Assembly: GCA_003602665.1 (NCBI GenBank)
Contig: QQSG01000045.1
Location: 30,361 to 44,672 of the forward strand
Origin: Candidatus Poseidoniales archaeon
GTDB taxonomy: Archaea > Thermoplasmatota > Poseidoniia > Poseidoniales > Poseidoniaceae
Direction: 5' to 3'
DNA length: 14,312 nt
Position numbers and translations under genes: made by a program. The notes under the pieces were generated by a model. The model made no database searches. It was not told where the DNA came from and saw only the letters and a program-made list of their open reading frames with translations. This document shows, piece after piece, positions 1-6,690 of this stretch (position 1 is the first letter of the stretch; each line of letters begins with the position of its first letter).

Positions 1-135
1 GCCGCAAGAAATGGTTGGCTTGACGATGTTATCGAACCTTCAGAAAGCAGATTGCGTCTTTGCAGAGCATTGAACATTCTGCGTTCAAAGCGTGAATGGA
101 GCCCGCCAAAGAAGCACGGTAACATTCCTCTATGA
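1..135 (+). CDS. Acyl-CoA carboxylase carboxyltransferase (PccB/MmdA-type beta subunit), C-terminal end only
   Basis: Reading frame 1 is open from the left edge and ends at TGA 133-135, giving the last 44 residues of a protein that starts outside the window. The visible tail contains GWLDDVIEPSESR and ends KKHGNIPL. This is the typical C-terminus of the biotin-dependent carboxyltransferase beta subunits (propionyl-CoA/acetyl-CoA carboxylase, methylmalonyl-CoA decarboxylase alpha), which move a carboxyl group from carboxybiotin to an acyl-CoA in the cytoplasm. The acyl-CoA preference cannot be read from the tail. In archaea such enzymes serve propionate/branched-chain breakdown or CO2 fixation cycles; which applies here is unknown. 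The stop overlaps by 6 bases the end of the convergent surface-protein gene, so neither gene has room for a separate terminator. Confidence 0.85.
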   Translation, partial: AARNGWLDDVIEPSESRLRLCRALNILRSKREWSPPKKHGNIPL

Positions 136-2835
136 TTCGTTTATTTTGCGCTCTGCACGTGCTAATAAACCACCTGATTGATCTGCAGGCTCTGGTTTCT
201 GCGGTGGCTTTCGAACTTGGAACAGCATCCACCCAATAAGGCCAACAAGTGGAATAATGATAATGGCAGCGACAAGCGTTGAACTTCCACTCGAAGAATC
301 TCCCGAATCTGATGAAGGCGTTTCAGGTTCGATTGGAACAGTGTATTGTAGACGAATTGAAACATCTGCAAACGCTGGATCTCTTGCAATGATATCGAAC
401 TGTAAAGTGGTACCCTCAATTTGTTCCGCAGTAAATGTTTGAGAGCACCAGGTGCTTAACAAGGAAGAATCACAAGTCATTGTTCCGCTTTGGAGAACAC
501 CATCCAGCGTCACGATAACATCCATTTGAGAGTCCGGATCTGTATCACTCCATAGCCATTCCAACAAGAGAGTATCCTCGGATGTCTTTGTGATTGAACC
601 ATTCGATAAGACTGGTCGATCTGGTTCTGGACTTATCGTCAATGTGATTCTCTTTTCGAAAACAACATCACCATCTGTGACATTGAGCCACCATCCATCA
701 TCGATTCCATTTTCATCAATCAATGCAGAAATGAGTAGCTCTTGGCCTGAAATCGCCAACTGGGATTTTGTGGAAGATTCTGACTCTAAGACCCAGACGA
801 GAGCGTCTCCATCAGGGTCAACTGCAAAATCAAGAAGATTGAGTATAAGTGTCTCTTCCTCTGCAAGGTCGATATCCCAAGAGGATTCAGTTACATCAAA
901 TGGATCATTCATCGCATTGACTCTATACGGGACATCGATTGAAAGAGGCGCATTAAATCCATCAGAGATAGTTAGCGTGAACACTTCTGCACCATTCGCA
1001 TTGGGTAATGGAGTGAACCGAATTGTGTCATTTGAAGGTTCAACGAACCATGAAAGCAACTCACCTTCCCCTTGAGACAATCCGTTTATGTCCATAGACA
1101 ATGGTGCACCTTCGGGGTCAGTAACGTATTGTGAACTATCAAACCAAACTGTTGGGCCATCTTCATCAATCACTTGTTGTTCAACCGTAGAGAATTGGAT
1201 AAGTGGATCGTCTATTGGAAGGATGCTACCGTTTAGGGTGACGTTCAAAACATCCAAGATTGCACCTCCTGCTTTCAGTTCTAACGCTATATTGGTTGTC
1301 CCTTCCCATTCTTCATCAACCGAGTGGATGAGAGTGAATCCCAATAAATCAGAATCGACAATGACATTGAAATGTGATTGATTATCAAGGAGTGTAGCAT
1401 TGATTACTTCAATTGGTTGACCATCAGGATCAGTTGCAATTTCAGAAGAATCAAGATGAACGTACCCTCTCTGCGGGACAAGAAGTTCAGGCAAAGGGTT
1501 GATCAGTCCAATTGGATCATTGGTTCTATTGAAATCAAATGTAATAAATCCAGAACCACCTTCAACGAATACTTTCAGTTTGATTTGATGAGCACCTGGA
1601 GAAACACCACTCATTGGTACGACACATCTCGCCTCATCATTGATGATAACACCTGAAAACACCGTTGAGTTATCGAGCATACACTCTGTGGTAACCGTCC
1701 AATTCGAAGGAATATCGTCGTATAGATCGCCATTTCGCATCGACCATGAGGCTACGAAAACAGCTTCATCTGTCGGACTGAACAACGTCCCATTCAAACT
1801 AATTGGGGTTGAAAGAGGAATAAGTTGCGCCTCATCGAAGTCCTCGTCAACATACCCATTTGGATCGGTCACTGTATTGACCTCATTCGGTCGATTGAAA
1901 GCCTCACGGAAGGAAGAATGGTCTCCTCTCAATGTCAAATCAAGATAAGGAAGAACATGTTCCATTGCATGATCGAGTTGTTCTTCCTGAGTAAGTGAAG
2001 CATCACCATCGTTGAAATTCTCAATAAAGGAAGAAGAGTCTTGATATTGATAATGATTAGCCCCCAGCGAATGAAGAATTTGCCATGCAAATCCATCAAC
2101 ATTTTCTAACACTGGAAGAACGTGTTCGGTTGCAGGTGCTACTTCGTCAGCACTTCCAGTGATGAACAAACCAATGTTGGGCGCAGGTGCTTGTATAGTG
2201 AGCGGCTCGTTTACTTCTTCAACCTCAAGAGCCAATCCAACAATAGCTCGCGGTGGCTGAGCAGTTTGATTTGTTGCAAGTGTAAGCCAATTGATGTACC
2301 CATTTGTTGCAATAACTGCGCCTACTCCATGGCCAATGAGGCCCCAATGCGTTTCGTCGACGGAGCCAAACATCCCAAGTACTGCCTCATTGGATTGATT
2401 TGCATCGTGCATCCATGCTTGAATATCTTCTAAATCGGAGACAATATCACTGAGTTCCAGATTGGTTTGCCATGGAGAAATGTAAACCATTGTACCCGTT
2501 TGTGCAATTCGTGAACAAAGGAGCATGTAGTTATCTGGAGTTTCGTTTTCATCAACCATAAAGACCATCCATGGGAATGGCCCATTGCCTGCTACTTCAC
2601 TGTCCTCCCCAGAATCCATTGCTGGATAGACGAGGCGATGTTCTTGTCCAGGAGGCCCTTGTTGGTTCACTGAAAAATCGATGTAACCCACCGGAAAGTC
2701 CGGTCCTGAATGAGGGGGTTGGAAATTGGAATCCTCTTCAGGGAATGCTTGCACTCCCGAAAAGGTTGCTAAAACCAGCAACCCACACATCACCAAGGAG
2801 CGTGCGCTCATATGGTTCGCTGGCTCTTCGGACAT
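130..2835 (-). CDS. Secreted, membrane-anchored protein: alpha/beta-hydrolase-like domain lacking its nucleophile, plus four Ig/cadherin-like repeats
   Basis: The protein has 901 residues. A signal peptide covers about residues 9-30 (RSLVMCGLLVLATFSGVQA). Residues ~60-300 resemble a chlorophyllase / dienelactone / PAF-acetylhydrolase-like alpha/beta hydrolase: an elbow LIGHGVGA at 167-173, a GSADEVAP acid loop (D230) and an ANHYQY histidine (H261). The usual GHSxG serine is Gly170, so normal hydrolase activity is doubtful. Four ~95-100-residue repeats follow (about 439-541, 542-641, 642-737, 738-834), the first three opening with N/DDP and all carrying a (T/V)DP(D/E) motif as in cadherin-like/Ig-like surface domains. 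A Ser/Gly/Asp linker, one helix (853-874) and a basic 27-residue cytoplasmic tail end it. The chosen ATG lies one base after the aroE stop; ATG 2811 also fits the signal peptide. An upstream in-frame ATG at 2883 would overlap aroE by 47 bases and seems less likely. Likely role: exposed binding or adhesion protein; substrate unknown. Confidence 0.8.
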   Translation of the reverse strand: MSEEPANHMSARSLVMCGLLVLATFSGVQAFPEEDSNFQPPHSGPDFPVGYIDFSVNQQGPPGQEHRLVYPAMDSGEDSEVAGNGPFPWMVFMVDENETPDNYMLLCSRIAQTGTMVYISPWQTNLELSDIVSDLEDIQAWMHDANQSNEAVLGMFGSVDETHWGLIGHGVGAVIATNGYINWLTLATNQTAQPPRAIVGLALEVEEVNEPLTIQAPAPNIGLFITGSADEVAPATEHVLPVLENVDGFAWQILHSLGANHYQYQDSSSFIENFNDGDASLTQEEQLDHAMEHVLPYLDLTLRGDHSSFREAFNRPNEVNTVTDPNGYVDEDFDEAQLIPLSTPISLNGTLFSPTDEAVFVASWSMRNGDLYDDIPSNWTVTTECMLDNSTVFSGVIINDEARCVVPMSGVSPGAHQIKLKVFVEGGSGFITFDFNRTNDPIGLINPLPELLVPQRGYVHLDSSEIATDPDGQPIEVINATLLDNQSHFNVIVDSDLLGFTLIHSVDEEWEGTTNIALELKAGGAILDVLNVTLNGSILPIDDPLIQFSTVEQQVIDEDGPTVWFDSSQYVTDPEGAPLSMDINGLSQGEGELLSWFVEPSNDTIRFTPLPNANGAEVFTLTISDGFNAPLSIDVPYRVNAMNDPFDVTESSWDIDLAEEETLILNLLDFAVDPDGDALVWVLESESSTKSQLAISGQELLISALIDENGIDDGWWLNVTDGDVVFEKRITLTISPEPDRPVLSNGSITKTSEDTLLLEWLWSDTDPDSQMDVIVTLDGVLQSGTMTCDSSLLSTWCSQTFTAEQIEGTTLQFDIIARDPAFADVSIRLQYTVPIEPETPSSDSGDSSSGSSTLVAAIIIIPLVGLIGWMLFQVRKPPQKPEPADQSGGLLARAERKINES

Positions 2836-2836
2836 T

Positions 2837-3844
2837 TCATTCTTCCATAGATTTGCTTCTTGAAATGGCCAGTTCCAATTCACAATCAGACAGCCATGAC
2901 ATGAGTTGAGGAAGTGTGGGTAAATATTCTGTACATTGAGGCGCCCAGAGACGACGCCATGACTCGAGATGCTGTCCTACAAGCATCCATCTTCCATCGA
3001 TTGTTGAGTTCTTTGGACTAAGAACAGAGTCCCGTTCAGGAAGTGAACCGTTTAGAGGAAGATAATCTGGCGTAAGTGTTTGCTTTACGCTGATTTTTGG
3101 ATCATACGTACCATCAAAATCGATGAGTAAATCGAGTTGTTCGATATCTGTTAACTTTTTACTAACCAGAGATGCATCAAGTTTTCTTCGCCCACCAAGT
3201 GAGACAACATGGCCTCCTGATTCAAGCCATGCGTCTGCGATTGAACGTGCTGAGCCCCCACCGCCATTCAAGCCAAGTACCGCTCCCGATGTTACATCGA
3301 TTCCGTGATGAATAGCAACATCTACCACACCTGCGCCGTCCGATGTAGCGCAATACCACCCGTTACCAGTCCACCGCAACGTATTGACAGAAAGGATATC
3401 CATTCCCTTATCCACAGGAGTGAACGCCATACTCTGCAATTGATGCTTCAATGGAGATGTAAGATTCAACCACACCTCTTCTCCGTAATAGTTCAACGGA
3501 AGATGGTTTGAGACAGGAAGATGTTTTCGAGACGGCTCAGATCCTTCAAATATTGAGCGGACCTCCCTCGTCAGAACTTCTTCAACGAGTCGGTTTAATC
3601 GAATTGTATTCGAGTCAATGCGACTATCCAAAAGGGTCCAATCAGGATTATGTTCATCGTGCTCAATATAGCCCCAACCTAAGACTTCGTCAACATGTAT
3701 TGATTCAATCAGTCGCAACGAACGAGGGATGAGGTTTGGAATCTGATCATTTTTCTTCAAGTGATGAAAGACCAATGAAAACAACAAAGGGGAGAGTGAA
3801 TGCGATATGGGCGAGCCTCCGACCGCATATCTCAGTTCCCCCAT
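2837..3844 (-). CDS. aroE: Shikimate dehydrogenase-like protein with enlarged N-terminal domain
   Basis: Predicted to reduce 3-dehydroshikimate to shikimate with NADPH in aromatic amino acid synthesis. The start was set at MGELRYAVGGSPISHSLSP because the family begins with this strand and shikimate-binding SxS motif (S15, S17); longer in-frame ATGs lie up to 3928. Catalytic Lys is in NLTSPLK (K133) and the paired Asp in ATSDGAG (D169). A glycine-rich dinucleotide loop is GLNGGGGSARS (191-201), followed by LGGRR where NADP enzymes usually carry NRT. The C-terminal substrate helix MLVGQHLESW is present. The length is 335 residues against about 270-280 usual. The excess is mostly before the catalytic Lys, which is near residue 65 in E. 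coli AroE, so about 68 residues are inserted (around 40-115). The gene is followed after one base by the surface-protein gene. A divergent member with altered specificity is possible. Confidence 0.8.
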   Translation of the reverse strand: MGELRYAVGGSPISHSLSPLLFSLVFHHLKKNDQIPNLIPRSLRLIESIHVDEVLGWGYIEHDEHNPDWTLLDSRIDSNTIRLNRLVEEVLTREVRSIFEGSEPSRKHLPVSNHLPLNYYGEEVWLNLTSPLKHQLQSMAFTPVDKGMDILSVNTLRWTGNGWYCATSDGAGVVDVAIHHGIDVTSGAVLGLNGGGGSARSIADAWLESGGHVVSLGGRRKLDASLVSKKLTDIEQLDLLIDFDGTYDPKISVKQTLTPDYLPLNGSLPERDSVLSPKNSTIDGRWMLVGQHLESWRRLWAPQCTEYLPTLPQLMSWLSDCELELAISRSKSMEE

Positions 3845-3894
3845 GTGTATTGCAGGGAACTCTTTGTTGAAGAACATCTGTCCCCAAAAACACG

Positions 3895-3911
3895 AGATTT
3901 TGTTTATTTCC
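3895..3911. promoter_or_regulatory. AT-rich block, possible shared promoter region between aroE and the membrane-protein operon
   Basis: The 108-base gap between the divergent aroE and small membrane-protein genes contains one clearly AT-rich stretch, GATTTTGTTTATTTC. Read on the minus strand it gives AAATAAAC, about 55 bases before the aroE ATG. On the plus strand TTTATTT lies about 45-50 bases before the ATG at 3953, leaving room for a short leader with GGAG and AGGA Shine-Dalgarno-like sequences. It is the best TATA-box candidate in the gap, but this is inference from composition and position. Confidence 0.3.
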
Positions 3912-3952
3912 GTCGGCATTGGATTCAAGAGGAAGGAGTGTGTAGGAAAACC

Positions 3953-4261
3953 ATGGCGGCAGCAGAACGAGGTTCATTTCTCTGGTTTATGTTCGGAATT
4001 ACCCAATTCTTTCTCTCGATAAAACTCATGGGAGAAGTTGAGGGATGGGTTACAACCCTATTCGGAGGAGGAGCAGCAGCTGCAATTATGCTCGCCATCG
4101 TAGTGTTCCGCATGGAACAGAAGGAATTACTTCTGAATCCACTAAAGCTCAATCGTGAAGTCAATGAAGATGCAATAAAGAATCAAGGCAAGGGTGTTGG
4201 TTTCGGTGTCATTACCTGGATTGTTTCCCTGATCACCCTCATCTTCTTCGTCGACTTTTGA
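3953..4261 (+). CDS. Small membrane protein of unknown function, first gene of NfeD/flotillin cluster
   Basis: The protein has 102 residues and was not recognised. It begins MAAAERGSFLWFMFGITQFF. It has hydrophobic segments at about residues 8-22, 30-47 (rich in Gly/Ala, FGGGAAAAIMLAIVVF) and 80-101 (VGFGVITWIVSLITLIFF), with a charged loop of Lys, Glu and Asn residues (about 49-77) between the last two. This suggests two to three membrane passes. The ATG was preferred over the longer open frame from 3800 because the longer version would run into aroE and its extra N-terminus has no membrane-protein character; AGGA lies 5 bases before this ATG and GGAG 14 bases before. The next gene starts 11 bases after its stop, and NfeD and flotillin follow in the same direction, so it is probably co-transcribed with them. 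Confidence 0.65.
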   Translation: MAAAERGSFLWFMFGITQFFLSIKLMGEVEGWVTTLFGGGAAAAIMLAIVVFRMEQKELLLNPLKLNREVNEDAIKNQGKGVGFGVITWIVSLITLIFFVDF

Positions 4262-4272
4262 CATCGATTACC

Positions 4273-4515
4273 ATGGTTTCTCCTGATATCACAACGTTTC
4301 GAACCATTGATGATGGTGCAGAAGAATTGTTTGGTGGATTTTGGCCATTTTTGAAGCGCACACTCCTCATCTTTTTGCCTCTGTGGACATGGCTTTTGTG
4401 CTGGAGTGCTGGGTTCAATAACATCATTTCAGCGACTTTGGCAGGACTCTCCATGTCAGTCATTGTTGGCATAGAAAGGTACAAATTAAGCCGAACTTCC
4501 AGTAAAGACAATTAA
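4273..4515 (+). CDS. Small two-helix membrane protein of unknown function
   Basis: The protein has 80 residues and was not recognised. The N-terminus is polar and acidic (MVSPDITTFRTIDDGAEELF). Two hydrophobic stretches follow, about residues 33-49 (TLLIFLPLWTWLLCW) and 53-69 (IISATLAGLSMSVIVGI), and a short basic tail (ERYKLSRTSSKDN). By the positive-inside rule the C-terminus should be cytoplasmic, and with two helices the N-terminus as well. A TTG at 4258 would extend it by five residues and overlap the previous stop; ATG was preferred. It sits between another small membrane protein and NfeD with gaps of 11 and 22 bases, so it may assist or decorate a flotillin/NfeD membrane assembly; this is inferred from position only. 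Confidence 0.6.
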   Translation: MVSPDITTFRTIDDGAEELFGGFWPFLKRTLLIFLPLWTWLLCWSAGFNNIISATLAGLSMSVIVGIERYKLSRTSSKDN

Positions 4516-4537
4516 GGCCAACCTTGGATTGATAAAT

Positions 4538-5146
4538 ATGAGTATCTTTGAATGGCTTACCGACTTAGCTGGAATAGAGACGCCTTCCTTACTTGAAGTC
4601 ATCTTTGTGAGTTGTGCTATTTTGGGAGGAATCCTTTTCTTTATCATGATGATTTTAATGCTCGTTGGAGACATTATTGGAGGAGTTGGGGAAGCAGTTG
4701 GCTTTGATGCGGATATTGGAACCGACCTTGGTTTCGAAATGTTAAGCATTCAAGGGCTCTCCGTAGCGGTTATGATGTTTGGATTGACTGGTATGTTCGG
4801 TCTGTCTGCGACAGGCAGCGATGTTGTGGCCGTATTATTCGGAGGCGCAGGTGCTGCAGGCGGAATGTATGGCATGGCTCAAATGATGAGAGGAATAAGC
4901 CACCTACAAGCAGATGGCACCATGAATTATGATGATGCTATTGGTCAAAGAGGACAAGTCTACTCGCGAATCCGACCAAACGAATCTGGAGAAGTTCAGA
5001 TCCCACTCGGAGGCTCCCTAAAGAACGTAATAGCACGTGCAGAGGACAAGTCCATGCACATTCCAAGTGGAGAATTCATCAAAGTTATCGATCGTATTGG
5101 ATCAACAATGATCGTCATTCCACTCGATGAAGCATCTGAAGAATAA
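4538..5146 (+). CDS. NfeD-like membrane protein with C-terminal OB-fold domain
   Basis: The protein has 202 residues. Hydrophobic segments lie at about 19-44 (LLEVIFVSCAILGGILFF), 73-90 and 94-117 (small-residue rich, FGGAGAAGGMYGMAQMM), followed by a soluble domain at about 132-197. That domain starts DDAIGQRGQVYSRIRPNESG and continues with short strands (GEVQIPL, GEFIKVIDRIG, MIVIPL), as expected for the NfeD OB fold: GxxGxv...LrPxGxv, then Gxxv.V. NfeD proteins without a protease domain are usually encoded beside flotillin-type SPFH proteins (as in bacterial yuaF-floT) and are thought to bind and modulate them. Flotillin follows here after 63 bases. A TTG at 4529 is an alternative start, three residues upstream. 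There is no ClpP-like serine protease domain, so it belongs to the short NfeD class. Confidence 0.8.
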   Translation: MSIFEWLTDLAGIETPSLLEVIFVSCAILGGILFFIMMILMLVGDIIGGVGEAVGFDADIGTDLGFEMLSIQGLSVAVMMFGLTGMFGLSATGSDVVAVLFGGAGAAGGMYGMAQMMRGISHLQADGTMNYDDAIGQRGQVYSRIRPNESGEVQIPLGGSLKNVIARAEDKSMHIPSGEFIKVIDRIGSTMIVIPLDEASEE

Positions 5147-5179
5147 CCGCTAACAAGGGTTTACGGGCGTAGGCAAAGC

Positions 5180-5189
5180 AGTTAATAGG
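5180..5189 (+). promoter_or_regulatory. Candidate TATA box for flotillin
   Basis: In the 63-base NfeD-flotillin gap, AGTTAATAGG is centred about 25 bases before the flotillin ATG. This is the spacing expected of an archaeal TATA box driving a leaderless or nearly leaderless transcript. Flotillin may therefore have its own promoter besides read-through from the upstream genes. Support is position and composition only. Confidence 0.33.
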
Positions 5190-5209
5190 ATGGATTCTGT
5201 AAATACACC

Positions 5210-6601
5210 ATGGCGGAAGCATCAACCTGGGCAGTTTTCATAATTTTTGCAGTATTAGCAGTCGGAGCATTTGGATTTATCCTTCTCGTAACTCGGTACA
5301 AGCGATGTGCTTCTGACGAAATATTGGTCGTCTATGGACGTATCAAAGGGGGTGCAGCATCACGTTGTATTCACGGAGGTGCTGTCATGGTCTGGCCTCT
5401 CGTTCAAGAGTACAAGAAAATCTCGCTTACTCCAATGACAATTTCCATTCCATTGGATAACGCACTTTCATTGCAAAACATTCGTATCAACGTCCCTTCG
5501 ACATTCACCGTCGGTGTAAGTACAAATCCGTTGATCATGGCTAACGCTGCAGAACGTCTTTTGCATCTTACAAAGGACGCTATTGAAGCAATGGCACAAG
5601 AAATCATTTTGGGTCAACTCCGACTTACCGTCGCAAGTCTAACAATCGAACAGATTAACCAAGACAGAGATTCTTTCCTAGAACTCATTCGTGACAACGT
5701 TGGTGCTGAACTACACAAACTCGGCCTTTACCTCATCAACGTCAACATCATCGATATTACTGACGAATCAAACTACATCGAAAGCATTGGTAAGAAAGCT
5801 GCATCTGGTGCAGTGAACAAGGCGCTTGTCGATGTTGCAAACGCAGAACGTGATGGTGCAATCGGTAAGGCAAACGCTGACCGAGACAGAGAAGTTCAAG
5901 TTGCTAACAATGTAGCAGAATCTCAGAAAGGACAAAAAACTGCTGAAGTCGATCGACGTGTCTACGTTCAGCAACAAGAAGCACTCGGTGTTCAAGGAGA
6001 AAACTTGTCTCGCGCTGAAATTGCATCATACCAAGCGGATCTCGATGAGAAAGAAGCACATGCAATGCAACGTGCTGAAGTCGCTCGAAGAACTGCCCAG
6101 ATGGAAGTTCAAAAGGCTCAGTATATGCTTGAACAAGAGCGTCTACGTGCTGAAGAGATTGTAAAGGAAGAGATTTCTAAGACTCAGATTGAGATTGCAT
6201 CCGAAGCAGAAGCAGAGCGTCTACGACGTATCGCAAAGGGTGAAGCAGATGCAGTACTCGCTCGTTACAACGCTGAAGCAGAAGGTACCAAAGCAGTTCT
6301 TGAAGCAAAAGCAAATGGATACAAGCAACTCGTTGCTAGTGCTGGTGGCGATGTCAAGGCAGCTGCTACTCTCCTCATGGTCGAGAAGATCGAAGAAATT
6401 GTTGCACGACAAACTGAAGCAATTGCAAATCTACAAATCGACAAGATCACCGTGTGGGATTCAGGTGCAGGTGGAAGCGAAGGAGGAAGCACAGCCAACT
6501 TTGTTTCTTCACTCATCCGTTCTTTGCCTCCAGTTCATGATGTAGCCAAGATGGCTGGTGTTGATTTGCCAGATTACCTTGGTTCAATGAAAGAAGAGTG
6601 A
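5210..6601 (+). CDS. Flotillin-like SPFH-domain membrane scaffold protein
   Basis: The protein has 463 residues. One N-terminal membrane segment (about 8-29, FIIFAVLAVGAFGFILLV) is followed by basic TRYKR, so the rest is cytoplasmic. An SPFH/band-7 domain (about 35-200) includes KGGAASRCIHGGAVMVWPL, close to the flotillin motif, and LHKLGLYLINVNIIDITD at its end. A long Ala/Glu/Arg/Gln coiled coil with the flotillin-type AEAE repeats (about 215-395) follows, then a Gly/Ser-rich linker and a short C-terminal segment. Flotillins oligomerise and organise membrane microdomains and protein complexes; their cargo here is unknown. The preceding NfeD gene is the common partner, which supports the call. 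Codons are biased to C-ending forms (AAC, ATC, CTC) and CGT/GGT more than in the neighbouring genes, suggesting strong expression. The start is clear: it lies just before the membrane segment. Confidence 0.93.
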   Translation: MAEASTWAVFIIFAVLAVGAFGFILLVTRYKRCASDEILVVYGRIKGGAASRCIHGGAVMVWPLVQEYKKISLTPMTISIPLDNALSLQNIRINVPSTFTVGVSTNPLIMANAAERLLHLTKDAIEAMAQEIILGQLRLTVASLTIEQINQDRDSFLELIRDNVGAELHKLGLYLINVNIIDITDESNYIESIGKKAASGAVNKALVDVANAERDGAIGKANADRDREVQVANNVAESQKGQKTAEVDRRVYVQQQEALGVQGENLSRAEIASYQADLDEKEAHAMQRAEVARRTAQMEVQKAQYMLEQERLRAEEIVKEEISKTQIEIASEAEAERLRRIAKGEADAVLARYNAEAEGTKAVLEAKANGYKQLVASAGGDVKAAATLLMVEKIEEIVARQTEAIANLQIDKITVWDSGAGGSEGGSTANFVSSLIRSLPPVHDVAKMAGVDLPDYLGSMKEE

Positions 6602-6690
6602 TTCGGTCTAGGTCGAAGAACCACCAAATCGGACGGTTTGACCTCTGAATAGGGGTTTCTTTGATAGCCAAACTGCTTTGCATAGAAATT

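Noticed and set aside
590..1075. Long plus-strand open frame (161 codons) opposite the large surface-protein gene
   Set aside because: It lies wholly antisense to a well-supported secreted protein, has a Ser-rich composition typical of antisense translation, and shows no recognisable domain.
3845..3928. Longer AroE start (MNPMPTEINK...) and the opposing longer frame of the first membrane protein
   Set aside because: The two extensions would overlap each other on opposite strands, and both families or membrane topologies begin cleanly at the shorter starts.
6189..6545. Open frame of 118 codons inside flotillin in another frame
   Set aside because: It is an overlapping-frame product of the repetitive, biased flotillin coiled-coil codons, rich in Lys/Gln/Leu without any motif.
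6610..6644. Weak stem CAAATC-GGAC-GGTTTG after flotillin, considered as a terminator
   Set aside because: It is only six pairs including a G-T pair, with no real T-run after it. It may be chance, so it was not listed as a feature.
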